The notes below the pieces were generated by a model. The model was given only the letters and a program-made list of their open reading frames with translations. It did not search any database and was not told the DNA's origin. Position numbers and translations under genes: made by a program. From Lineus longissimus (taxonomy: Eukaryota > Nemertea > Pilidiophora > Heteronemertea > Lineidae): 64,000 nt of DNA. The stretch lies in assembly GCF_910592395.1 (NCBI RefSeq), contig NC_088324.1, forward strand, positions 8,458,953 through 8,522,952, read 5' to 3'. Shown here in pieces: positions 19,101-27,887 of this stretch (its first letter is position 1; each line of letters opens with the position of its first letter).

Positions 19101-21880
19101 TGTTAGGGGGTTACACTATATTCAGACACAGACTTAAACAGTGTTTCATAAAATTTTCAAATGTATGAGTGAATTTTCTGCTGCAGGAGTGAAATCAGGA
19201 GTGAAATCACCTTTGCGGACACCTCTCTAACAAGTCTCATAAGAACACCCTCTCTATCAAGGACACTAGGTTTTGGTCCAAATTGGTTATCTCCGTTCAA
19301 CCTGACCTCTCTGATCAGGACACCTCTCTATCAAGGACAGTACTGTCCCAAGGGTGTACTTTGAGAACTTCTGCTGTATTTTCATATAGCCCAAGTTAGG
19401 CCTACTCAAAGCTTGCTGTCCAGTGGGGATGAGTTTGACTATCGTAACAGCCATATATCTCTGTTGGTTTTGATATTGTTGGAATGTAGGCTAAGTACTA
19501 CTACTATAGGCCTACACACTTGAGAGCTCATCAATACAAGTTTAATGCTCCTTATCATTACTGGAAGGAACACCTATCAAGTAATATGTCAATATTTTAT
19601 ATTCACTTCATGATTGTTTGATGTGTAAAGAAAAGGCAGATGATTAGTTTTTAAAGAGTCGGTCCGAAAAATCACAGAAGAAGAAATTGTCGCTTTATCA
19701 GACATTTGTTAGTCCCGAGTGTGTCCTTAATAGAGAGGTTTTTCTCTACATCGAACCTCCTTCTGATTGCTGCAGTCCTTGGTGCAGTCCTACTCCTTGG
19801 TGTTGCATGCAAGGTCCGCTAGGTTTTAATTTGAAGGCAAATGATCACTTTGAGCCCTTTTAGAATAGAAATTAATACCTGGCTGTAGGTCCTTCGTTGT
19901 CCAATCGAGGCCATTTGGGTAAACCTGAAATGTCTTCCAAAATTCTTTCGGTCTCTAATTGGTGTGGAAAGACAAAGTGGCGGCCTAGATTTAGAATATT
20001 ACAACCCTTAGAATAGATGTGTCGTCAGTCTGGCCCTTTTTACCAGCACACCAATAGTCTTCTTTCCAGATGTTTCAACTCATAGTCATAAGTCAACATG
20101 GACATTGACGTTTTCCATTCCTGTCATTTTCAGGTTGAAAAGGTTATCGTAGAAATTCCATTTCCTAAAGCCGTCTTGAATGTGACCTTGACCCCAAGCC
20201 AAGGGAAGTACTCGTTTGACCCCGTTACCAAGGTGATGAGTTGGGATGTTGGCAAGATCGATCCCGCCAAACTGCCAAATATCCGTGGTTCAGTAAGTAT
20301 CATGCGTTTCTCTTTAGATGCGAATAAGGCAGGGGAGGGGCTACATACACGGTGAATGGAACAGTTGTTGTGTCACAAGAAGGATGGGTACATTGACTGT
20401 GTTATTCCTTATGTCGGGGTAGCAAGTGCAGATACGAAAGTGGCGGAGATAACGTTTTTGACGGGGGACATTTTCGGCGCAGTGTGGCGTTGACCACCCT
20501 CAGCTGGTTAATGGACTTAGTAGTACAATTCTTTGATGTTCTCTGACTTCGATGTTTCATTTCCAGATAAGTCTTCAGAGCGGTATGCCAGTGCCAGAGT
20601 CAAATCCAGCAATATCAGTAAGTTTAAAAACAACAAGAAAATTTCCTATAAAATCCGCCAAAACATGTCTTTCTGGCATTGACTACCTACCATAGATGAA
20701 GGGAATATCAAAATCAGTTTGCTGTTGGTCGGTTTAACAAAGTTCCCTGCTTGTGTTATCTGCCAGTGCAGCCGTCTATTGTCAGCTTCAACCTCTCAGT
20801 AAAATCAAAGCTCGATGACCCTTGATTGTGGAGACCTTGTCTCTGGGTTAAGTTCTGTGTCAAGGAAAAACCCTTGCTGGTGTGGCTGACAAACTCTGTA
20901 TAAACTTAAGCAAGTCACTTTGCTTCGAGATAGTATCGAAGCTTCTGCAGGTTCCAACGAGTGTGCTTGTTGATTTCAGGTGCATTTCCAGATAGCTCAG
21001 CTTGCCGTGTCGGGACTGAAAGTCAATAGACTAGATATGTATGGAGAGGTAAGGTTTTAATAGATTCTGTTGGAAAACCTTTGCTGCGATAAATTTTCCT
21101 GAACGCATCCTTTGAGATGTGGTTGGGCTGAATGCTGGGCTAAATGTTCCCGAATGGGCGAAGTTCTTGATGATACATGTCATTGCAGTGATTCAGACTT
21201 CTAATATCATATTTGTTCATAACTACATTCAGGGTGACAACGGTCAGGTAATCCCATTATGTTAACAGCCTATCACCAACCTTCTCCTAATGCAGGTGAT
21301 CTGCCGGACACCCGAATCATTCCTGTACAGTTCACGACCAAAAATTGATTTCCAATAGATTTTCCTTTACCATCACGTCATGTCATGTATGAAGGGGGAA
21401 ATTGGGGGGTACCTGTCCCATTGTACCGTTCTTAAAAGGTCAAATCCTAGTTCCTGATAGTGATATCCGTTGAATCCCTCAAAAAGTGTACTTCCTGACA
21501 GTAAATCTCATCCAAATATGAAAGTCGGGCCTACAAGTGTGTCAAATCATGCCTTGCGGTCGCTGTTGCAAAATTTGAGTCCAATTATCTACTAGAGCTG
21601 ATATAGGAAGTGTTTTGGTCATCCTGTTCAACTTATTCAAGCTGTTATTTGAGCTGCTATGTGCAAGTAAGCAAGTTTGAGCTGCTGTTGGCTCTTAAGC
21701 CTGAGTATAAGTCTTATTGTAACCATAAGGGTGTAACTCAGAAATTGTTCCATGGTTCTTTATTGCCATTTTACGATGAAGTTGTCCTCATCAGATTTCA
21801 AATTCTCATTTCAGAAATATAAACCATTCAAAGGAGTGAAATACGTGACAAAGGCAGGAAAATTCCAAGTGCGGACGTAG
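7149..21880 (+). CDS. AP3M: AP-3 complex subunit mu (AP3M1/2 type), complete
   Basis: This is the medium subunit of the AP-3 adaptor, which recognises tyrosine-based (YxxPhi) sorting signals on cargo bound for lysosomes and related organelles. Exons: 7149-7183, 8193-8271, 8427-8532, 8735-8847, 9256-9380, 9706-9865, then 10631-10747 (7a) or 10806-10919 (7b), 12676-12749, 13173-13278, 20134-20292, 20567-20617, 20980-21048, 21815-21880. With 7b the product is 418 residues, exactly the human AP3M1 length; with 7a it is 419. Recognisable blocks in order: MIHSLFIINNSGDVFLEKHW (longin-like N-terminus), ILDEMLDNGFPLATESNIL, PWRRTGVKYTNNEAYFDV, FIPPDGN-type strand (FVPPDGNFRLISY), VGPKQTMGKN, and C-terminal VKYVTKAGKFQVRT. 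The mu-homology domain starts near residue 176. An antisense TRIM-type gene sits in the 6.9-kb intron 13279-20133. Confidence 0.96.
10390..10499 (+). repeat. 51-bp tandem duplication upstream of AP3M exon 7a
   Basis: Two nearly identical 51-bp units begin attgcctttgttgcct, and a third is just started at 10492. They lie 130-240 bases upstream of alternative exon 7a. Confidence 0.85.
10631..10747 (+). CDS. AP3M: AP3M alternative exon 7a (39 codons)
   Basis: A canonical acceptor (attacag) and donor (gtacgt) flank 117 bases encoding IDCLIKLSGMPDL...NPRLLDNDVSFHPC...FKRWE. It starts and ends in phase 0, as does exon 7b. It has one extra residue (N in LDNDV) compared with 7b and the usual family sequence. 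It lies early in the mu-homology (cargo-binding) domain, residues 207-245. Confidence 0.9.
10748..10805 (+). other. 58-nt spacer between AP3M exons 7a and 7b
   Basis: The sequence has a donor at its left end and an acceptor (atctttag) at its right end but is only 58 bases long. It is shorter than any other intron that I placed in the window; the next shortest are the 70-base TRUB2 4a-4b spacer and a 90-base UBR4 intron. Such a length may be too short to splice, which would keep 7a and 7b mutually exclusive. Confidence 0.7.
10806..10919 (+). CDS. AP3M: AP3M alternative exon 7b (38 codons)
   Basis: The acceptor ctttag and donor gtaggac flank 114 bases encoding VDCLCKLTGMPDL...NPRLLDDVSFHPC...FKRWE. 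The length and the LDDVSFHPC stretch match the usual mu-3 family, so this looks like the standard form. Compared with 7a the protein is nearly the same while many third codon positions differ, so the duplication is old and both copies have been kept by selection. Confidence 0.9.
10920..12675 (+). other. AP3M intron 7, no gene seen
   Basis: AT-rich intron with short ttc and atc microsatellite stretches around 10965-11070. I see no exon-like open frame with splice sites. Confidence 0.5.
12999..13135 (+). repeat. Hairpin repeat family 'ctctctattaaggaca', copy 1
   Basis: An AP3M intron holds ctctctattaaggacactag, then gacctctctaatccggacacctctc, then gagggtgtctttatagagaggttctactgta. The outer parts are inverted copies of each other, so the element can fold. 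Related copies lie at 19216-19380, 19698-19745, 33541-33730 and 34741-34926. I cannot assign it to a named superfamily. Confidence 0.75.
14447..14491. repeat. 20-bp stem, 5-nt loop hairpin
   Basis: The arms atcaatgattctatgaggga and tccctcgtagaatcattgat pair along 20 bases with one G-U/mismatch position around the loop gaatg. It lies about 180 bases beyond the stop codon of the minus-strand TRIM-type gene. The stem is shorter than a usual pre-microRNA. Confidence 0.85.
14669..17356 (-). CDS. TRIM-type RING/B-box/coiled-coil protein with C-terminal propeller-like region, single exon
   Basis: An 895-residue intact frame without introns, antisense inside AP3M intron 9. An in-frame stop upstream of MAMMGDN supports the start. 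RING: C21/C22-x-C24, C39-S-H41, C44-x2-C47 and C107-P-A-C110, with an unusually long loop (59 residues) before the last cysteine pair. Residues 150-335 are low-complexity Lys/Pro-rich with repeated PKSPTPP. B-box 1 is near 341-371 (CMGCKRFLCSTCSHEHL), B-box 2 near 384-420 (CLRHPQKRYTHFCLNEKC), then a predicted coiled coil to about 560. The last 300 residues contain repeated beta-strand-like segments (for example GQVLVFDDKLNQID, CMASYQDQIYIGY), as in NHL-type TRIM tails. It is probably an E3 ubiquitin ligase. No specific orthologue recognised. Lack of introns suggests retroposition or expansion of an intronless TRIM clade. Confidence 0.9.
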   Translation of the reverse strand: MAMMGDNLEMDDDFMRVITRCCQCGNESKKPDRLKFLPCSHLMCIRCLEGVRTGTNTTARTPRSSRGNDGLQNGGLTNGSHRSEDVFMTEIEELPEGKREMYTKAYCPACDQSFVVPNTNLSIFEDDFHNTGILARFITGQKHACQRCIEMEKEKVLEEAEKAKKKSHKKCVEEEKPKPGKPAQKPPVKKESRGINTSPPPEKKDDPPVKKGVNAKGPAKKGGRPPPGGVKKKGAATAKGKPPPKGAKKEEKQPSPPKSPTPPPKSPTPPPPKSPTPPASSSPESPKEGSPRSASDDQETTSRKGSQGSAAQSSRISDEPTTGEASEMTLELDGTPAEFFCMGCKRFLCSTCSHEHLTPENLKEHRLVPAHEYSLATQEEQVSCLRHPQKRYTHFCLNEKCQRAICAVCLNQSHHEHRVEPIAKVTRDPAVLREVLHNSKAIEMKVRLRMRELQESKIQDDVIASLNEEIEHLKQGYIALLDDYKFGINARFNEINGKIEIDETRVHSYMEKMKKMNGILNNVISRPDYVDQDLLILTHFLGANQDVLTNERKVEDLMREKTLVVQHYALDMGEMQSIFKSTKELPQTIPFDLHKTVRQDFPLPKHLKCTSSNRVMVPSAFLHNLDVFPNNDIVILDVRGKSIHKFQCVNAGGVKQHRFQYMYCNGGKDKSTDALVCPAGIAVYDGYTLVCDTTPSSKGAPKRGQVLVFDDKLNQIDAVPLEAVPHCMASYQDQIYIGYKTKVAHYQISVDDKYNNEMEFHLEHAGNYYVGTEWWSYLAVNREGHLAIQDGNSEVYIFKDGQQVLKPSTKLRGVRGISFFGVNKLLAVNFDKNNIVAYAMKDDVNGHPIVDKELPTILLSAKEKILHPLQAKMDYDGDLIVTDDKGQVKLYVSPK
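18331..18405 (-). mobile_element. tRNA-derived SINE head
   Basis: On the minus strand the sequence has an A-box-like tggcgcagtgg and a B-box-like ggtccgattcccgg at tRNA-like spacing. It does not fold into a full tRNA, so I take it as a SINE fragment. Confidence 0.6.
19002..19210. repeat. Long foldback, ~84-bp arms
   Basis: The left arm 19002-19085 (gatttcactcctgcagcag ... gaatatagtgt) is nearly an exact reverse complement of 19113-19196 (acactatattcagac ... aggagtgaaatc), with about 27 bases between. The right end continues as a partial second copy of aggagtgaaatcac. It directly abuts a copy of the 'ctctctattaagg' family. The near identity of the arms implies a recent insertion or ongoing conversion. 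Confidence 0.9.
19216..19380 (+). repeat. 'ctctctattaagg' family, copy 2
   Basis: It contains cggacacctctctaac, ctctctatcaaggacactagg, ttggtccaaattgg and ctctgatcaggacacctctc in the same order as copy 1, then a diverged gtgtactttgag end. A half copy (gtcccgagtgtgtccttaatagagagg) follows at 19698-19745. Confidence 0.7.
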
Positions 21881-24121
21881 GGAACATCGTTAGGGATGTC
21901 TCTTCTGTCTCATTACTGTGGACCACATGCTTCCTGAAGGACAGATGTTATGTGGAACCTTTTTCTTAAGGGGACCACAGGCAGGAGCTAGGGGGTTCCA
22001 GTTAGTGGTCTCCAGGTGACTAATATAGGCAGTTTGGCAACTGGGCGTGGTTTGACTTGATGATCAAGATTCCTCTTACAAGGATGACTATTGCCGATGT
22101 ACTGTCTGATAGATTAGACACCTACTGGCCAATTGGTGAACCTTAATCGGGTCCACCTGGCTCCTACCTATACATGTAGTCTCTCTTTAAAAGATGACAA
22201 TTTAACACTAAAATATCTGTGTCATTTCGGTTTCATGTGACATTTAAATACATTACTATTTCAAAGCCCTTCCTGAGCTCCGAGCATTACTATTTTCAAG
22301 TTATAAGTAAAAGTTGCAGAAATATTTTCGCATATCATCAAACATTGTTAAACAATCTTTAGAATACTTGTTTTTCTAAATGATAAATCAGGGATATGGG
22401 ATGCTGCAACTGAATTGACTTCAGCCATGTATTTACAGTTTTGTCTGTTGACTATACATCTAAATGTGAGAAAGTAAATAGTCATGGAACATAATTTTTC
22501 ATTCAAAAGTGAATTCAAGAGGAAAAAGAATTGGAAAAAATTGAGAACCTGAGATGCCTTCTATATTGGCTTCATCAATGTATTTATACAGGTCTAGGTT
22601 GACTGATGTGACTGAATGAATGATAATAGAACATGATTTTTCATTCGAAAGAGAATTCAAAATGAAGAAGATGAAGAAGAAGAGAAAGAAGAAGAAGAGA
22701 AATTGTGACAGCAATAACCCTTCTCTTTCTGTACTTTACCGAGATAGATCCTTGATCAGTATTTTAATTTACTCTCCAAATAGTTTGGAACAAATACGCT
22801 TACAGATGTATATGAATCTTGTCCATGTCGTGTGATGTTCTATTTGTGAGCCCTCTTTAAATTCTGTACACCACATTACCACCACAGGTCTCCATGGCTG
22901 GTGGCACCTAGCTTGCCCCTACTCAAACGGACCCTTGAACTTTGTGCTTGCCTTTTGAGGTGCCATGCTTTCAAGGGGGGTCTATCTCCCAACATACCCT
23001 ATGGAAAATAAATTTTGATTTGGGGTTACGTGTATTTCTTGGACATTTACTACCTGTATGATTACCTGTCTCTGTAAATATATTATTATGAGATATATGA
23101 ATAATATATATGTATATATATCTAGCCACGTCTTTTTGTTTTTATGTGATCTTTGGAATGATAGTAAATAAATGAAAATTAGGATACTGGTAAAGCATCA
23201 CGATACACTGAACAGCATGTTAGCATGAAACGATTAGCCACCGCCATAACTTGCCTTGTCCGTGGATTTGGGCAATTGAAGCATTTTTCCTTGTGCTGCC
23301 CAAAGCAATAGTCTAGGTCATGGTCCCATCCCAGCCTTGTCAACCATGAGCACGGTGAACAAGCAGTGCCATACAGATATGAAGTGCTATACATGCTGGG
23401 AGACAAGTCATTGAATCCCTAACTTCTAATCCTGTCTTTTTCATTGGAAATTTACATGGACAAGGGCAAGGGCAATTTTCTCAACTCTTCCAGCTGGTTA
23501 TAATTTCACTTCAACTCTCCCGGCATGTAAGAAGAGGGGAATGAATTTCTTTGTTGGGCAAGGTTATCAACACCATTGGGCACGTCTTTGTATTGGTCAT
23601 ACATCCACCGCATTGAAATGTGCACTTGTCCGCATCAAATACTCTCTTCTGGCCTGAACAGGTTTGTTCAGTGTTTGCTGGTTCACAGTGTATCTATAGC
23701 AACATCTAATTTGTTGGCTATGAAGGAGGAACTTTTTCGATGGATGTGTCTTATCAGAGGACAGATTTGGGGGGGATAAGGTCAGTGGCACAGGGTTTCA
23801 TAATCAGCAGGTTGTGTGTTCGGCCTCTCCGCTTCCTTGAGCTAAACATCCAACTCTACATTGCCTTATGAGTCCTTTGAATGAGTCAGAAGACCCTATT
23901 CTTCTACCGGTCACCTAATCAAAATTCAAATAAATTACCGGGTACCCTACCTAAGTGGACACTAAGCTTGAAATGGATTCTTCCCTCTGGCCGAAGATTG
24001 ATTCACAAGGCCAATGGGCCCACTTTTCATCCAGCGGCAGTGCCACCCAAACACAGTCACAAGTCCTGACGTGTCTTTGCAAACAAAGGAAAGCTAAAGC
24101 TGTAATTTTTTATTTGAACAA
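21881..24121. other. AP3M 3' UTR and tail-to-tail intergenic region
   Basis: AP3M (plus) and TRUB2 (minus) converge here. A candidate AP3M polyadenylation signal aataaa lies at 23017-23022. On the minus strand, candidate TRUB2 signals (tttatt on the plus strand) lie at 24122-24127 and 24109-24114. A MITE-like element occupies 21962-22195. I see no further gene; the short frames at 23179-23791 show no support. Confidence 0.55.
21962..22195. mobile_element. MITE-like element, copy 1
   Basis: The left end reads aaggggaccacaggcaggagct and the right end ggctcctacctat...gtagtctctctttaaa, forming imperfect terminal inverted repeats. The same ends (ggga.tataggcag.agc / ctcctgcctatagtccc) bound the element at 30612-30725, and one end occurs at 36302-36420. 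No coding capacity. Confidence 0.6.
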
Positions 24122-24246
24122 TTTATTCAGAAAACTTAAGAAAGGTCACAGGAGATCGCATTTTATCATAATTCAAAATGCCTTCATCGCATCACAAAAA
24201 CCAGTTTGATAATCACATATGACACAGTAATTTGGATATTCCTCCT

Positions 24247-27011
24247 TCAATAAATTCCCTGATGACTCTCCTCCCCAATCCCCTCAACACTTTCCTCTGG
24301 TTCCGCAATCTGGTCCAAATACTTCTCAGCTCCATTCTGCAACGTCAAATGTTCTGACGCTTCAATTTTCCTCATGTGAAGACCCGAATCTAAGAATTCC
24401 TTCCTTATTAACGGCCGACAGAATGCAATGTTTGAAATGATTCCCTCGCAGTTCCAATGTCTTTGTAATAAAGCGTGTTCTAACGTGAAATGTCCTATGC
24501 GTATCCGTTGGAGCTTGGTACAGACAGCTGAGGATTTTAACATAAGTCCTATTTCGTGAACAACTTCCATGAAATATTTACACCTTTCACCGATAGAGTG
24601 TATCTCTGAAATGAAAGAAATATCATGTAAACTTGGTTCATTGTAGCATCACCCCTACTAAAAGGGCAAGCATGTCCTATGGGTTTCAGAAAATTACTTA
24701 AATCCGGCTCTGAAATACTGATCAAACAGCTTTTCAAGAAACTCTTCACTCAAAAGCATGTGTAAAAAGTTAAGTTTGTTATTTATTTTAGTGCGTCCCC
24801 TAATACCAGGGCCAGGCAGATTTGGCTTCCCGACACTCTTTTTCTAAGTCAAATGCCAGGTGTGCCTTGCAAGTGTGAGAAGGCAGTTCAGGTCATACCA
24901 CTCACCTAGTGTAAAATATGGCGGCTCAAATTCTATACATTTGATTCCATATATGATTGGGATGTCTTCATCCTTCGGACGTACAATACCCTTCACAGCC
25001 ATTTCATACGCTTCCTGACTCTGTAGGTCAACTCCAGCTTGGCTGCAATAGGAAGAATACCCAAATTAACTGAAGAATACTCAAAACACATCATCTAACC
25101 CTTCCTTTCAACTGTGGCATTCGATACAATGGTATACCGCTGTCCCATATGTGGAAGTCTTGGGCGTTCGCACATCCCCACCTTGATGTACTACGAGACC
25201 TGACCCACCCGGCTCCTGCCTGTAGTCTAACTTCAAATTTAGAATGTAAACAACACTTACTGGAACATATTCTTTTGATGGCTAGCCTGGATGCCAGACA
25301 CAACTCGATCCAATTGACCTTGTTTCACATGCCCTAAAACAACATTTAGATATTCAGAGAGAACTTAGCTTCAGAGAGAACTCCGTTAAACTTTTGATGC
25401 CGGTCATGAAATGTTTTTCCATAAGTTATTGAATTCACAGTGCCATGTATCACTGAGCCTATTCGATCGTCCTTTAAAAAGTAAAACGAAAGGAAAAAAC
25501 AGCAGAGATACTTACCCCAAGTCGTCTTCTCAACGAGATGACCTGTCGGTGAGAAGTCCTGTGTGGCCATACCAAGATGACCCTGCACGTGGTAGACCTG
25601 AATTTCACAGAAAATAGATTGTAAGAATTTGGATTTGATGAATTTCATGCTGCGAGTGTTGCGTCTGAGTACATATAATGGTTGTTTCAGATTGACGGGA
25701 GGGGTATTAATTGTTCTGCCAGCTGGAAATGTCTTGCCGACTACATGTATTTGTTTTATAAGTTCTCCCTTGTCGCTAACAGAATCGGTGGAGGAATGAT
25801 TCCATTCTGTGTGCAGGACTGATTTGTACGCTAGTCCACTTTAAGTGGGACAACCTTCAAGTTGGAAACATGGCGCAATACCACTTCAGTACCATACTGC
25901 GCAACGAAAAAATAACTCACCCGCATCATTTCTGAGTGCTTGATGTATCGGAGTTTCTGGGCCTCGCGACCAATACCACACACTGTAAGATTTGTGAGAG
26001 TTTAGTTTCAACTGCAGTCGGTAATATACTGCGCAACGAAAAAAGAACTCACCCGCATCATTTCTGAGTGCTTGATGTAGCTGAGTTTCTGGGCCTCACG
26101 ACCAATACCACACACTGTAAGATTTGTGAGAGTTTAGTTTCAACTGCAGTCGGTAATCGCTATGAGTGGAGAAAATGACAGGGCTTTGACAGGCCTTGAA
26201 TTTATGTCTTCATATACACTGGCTAGGCAACATACCTTCGGTTTACAGGAATTACACCCGAACATGGCAGGCAACACATTTTAGATGATCTATTGCCACT
26301 ACACAGCTGAGTATAAGCTAATGACTGAGTTTTCAACTTACCAACCAATCCAGATGAAAGACGATTTAAATGCAGTTCATACTTGAAGTAAATGTCCTCC
26401 GGGAGATATCTGGGTCCAATCACTGAAAGAAGAGGAATGGAATATTATAAGGACTTGTAGATGTCGCCTTCAAACTTCCTCGACATTAAAATCTTTCTCA
26501 TACGTGAAAGAGAGCTCTTGGCTTTAGTGTACTGCAGTGTTGGCTTCATTTGGACATGTGTCAATGTGCATAGGGTCTTGATTTTAAAAAAATCATTATT
26601 TGAAGACCTAGCATTGAAGAGGTTTACCTTGTGGATGGTCAGCCAAATCTGGTACAGCGGTCACAATGGGGAGGTCAGTCCCGAGGTTTTGCTCTTCCAG
26701 CTTCACCATGCGGCGCAGAGGACGATCAGGCAGTAAGTTCAGATCTGAAAGGACAAGGGTGAAAGAGATACAAAAGACCTTAGGATACATAGGACACAGA
26801 AATCGACAATAGACTCGGCAGATTCCTTTGTGGCTTGTTGAAATTGAGAGGTGAAACTAAGTCTGTAACTTTACAAAGTATTCTTACCAGCAGCCAATTT
26901 CATTGGGATGGTTCTCCTGATGTTCTTCATGGTTGACCCAGGGGGTTTGTAAATACAGAAGATTCCGTTTAATGCCCTGAAGGCCGATGGTGCATAGGTC
27001 GAAGTGGGCAT
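24247..27011 (-). CDS. TRUB2: TRUB2-type mitochondrial pseudouridine synthase, complete
   Basis: TRUB2 is a TruB-family protein of the mitochondrial RNA granule, needed for mitoribosome assembly and mRNA pseudouridylation. Minus-strand exons: 27011-26888, 26744-26628, 26422-26342, then 26114-26053 (4a) or 25982-25921 (4b), 25597-25516, 25333-25261, 25042-24906, 24605-24247; 344 codons (human 331). Matching blocks: NGIFCIYKPPGS (residues 15-26), VQGHLGMATQDF, GHLVEKTTW, SQEAYEMAVKGIVRP, VVHEIGLMLKSSAVCT, FTLEHALLQRHW. The start at 27011 gives a family-length N-terminus; an upstream in-frame ATG exists (27185) but adds 58 unmatched residues. The motif that holds the catalytic aspartate (HRLDxxxSG in the human protein) reads HLNRLSSG here, with Asn100 where Asp is expected. 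Its 5' end faces the C1orf131-type gene. Confidence 0.93.
25921..25982 (-). CDS. TRUB2: TRUB2 exon 4b
   Basis: Identical to 4a except for KLRY in place of KLSY and one silent change. The 4a-4b spacer is 70 bases. Either copy joins exon 5 (VYHVQGHLG) in frame. Confidence 0.85.
26053..26114 (-). CDS. TRUB2: TRUB2 exon 4a
   Basis: It encodes VCGIGREAQKLSYIKHSEMMR with the first codon split from exon 3. It enters after one base of a codon and leaves on a codon boundary, so 4a and 4b cannot both be included without a frameshift. Confidence 0.85.
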
Positions 27012-27887
27012 TTTTCTCAGCTCTTGTAGTTGTAAATAAAATTTGGTCTGCTGACTGAAAATAAATTGACTGTTATGAAGTTCTAAAGATTGCTCCACAT
27101 TTGTCTTTTCTCCACTCCATGCTGGTTTCATGTGGCCTTTGTTTATTGGCGAATTCTCCGACTTGACTGGTGCGAGAATACGCACAATAAATATTTTGTA
27201 TGGAGCCCACTCTCAAGCTCTTCCTCAGACAATACTTGAACTGCGACAGCAATTTCACACACCGATTGACGACAAGAAACGGACGTCTTCTCCCCTCCGG
27301 CGGTTCTGTCAGAAATGACCCCAGTCTATTTCACACTGACAACAACCATCATCCATCCGTTCAACCCCCATTCAAGTTTTACTTTCCTCAAGATTTCCTT
27401 CATTCTCTTGATAATTTTGAAAACTCTCTTTACCTATACACTTTGATCTGTCTGTTGGATACAAATTAAAGACGAATCTGCAGCGGATTATGCGAGTAAA
27501 ACACAAATCTTGACATATTTTCATGAGAATTTTCTAAATTTTCCACATGTGAAAAACTTTCCAGCTATCTGACAAAAGTACCACGGGAACAGACCAACAT
27601 ACAATCAATTTTAAAGGCTTTATGACCCAAAATAAATCTAATACAAATTGTTTCTCGGTTGATTAGCTTATGATCTACCATAGAAAGTAATTTATACTCT
27701 CTGATTTATATAAATTTATCAAATTTATTACATCGGGTGCCTATCATTTCACTGATGGCACTGCGGTAGATAACCCATCACGAATTTCAATCTGTCCAAA
27801 AATATTTGTTGCTTCTAAAAAGTCATTTTCATCCAGTTTCCTCCTCGAATTTTAGCGGAATGACTGGCTACTGATATATCCATCATA
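27012..27887. promoter_or_regulatory. Head-to-head intergenic region of TRUB2 and the C1orf131-type gene
   Basis: The two start codons face away from each other 876 bases apart, so the segment probably carries both promoters. Much of it is AT-rich; I see no TATA box or CpG-rich core that fixes either start site. Confidence 0.4.

Larger units (their letters stand above)
13279..20133 (+). other. AP3M intron 9, host of the nested gene and several repeats
   Basis: This 6.9-kb intron holds the antisense TRIM-type gene (14669-17356), a perfect-type hairpin at 14447-14491, a tRNA-derived SINE at 18331-18405, a long foldback at 19002-19210 and two copies of the 'ctctctattaagg' family. I see nothing coding on the plus strand. 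Confidence 0.7.
25894..26158 (-). repeat. TRUB2: 132-bp tandem duplication carrying TRUB2 exon 4
   Basis: Two units with period exactly 132 bases (25894 and 26026) each hold the complete 62-nt exon, its acceptor (cttacag) and donor (gtgagt). The exons differ at three positions: one silent change (cgc/cgt) and two changes in one codon, giving Arg (4b) or Ser (4a). The flanking intron sequence is almost identical, so the duplication is recent. Confidence 0.93.

Noticed and set aside
26871-27185. Upstream in-frame ATG of TRUB2 at 27185
   Set aside because: The extra 58 residues match nothing in the family; the start at 27011 gives the usual N-terminal length.
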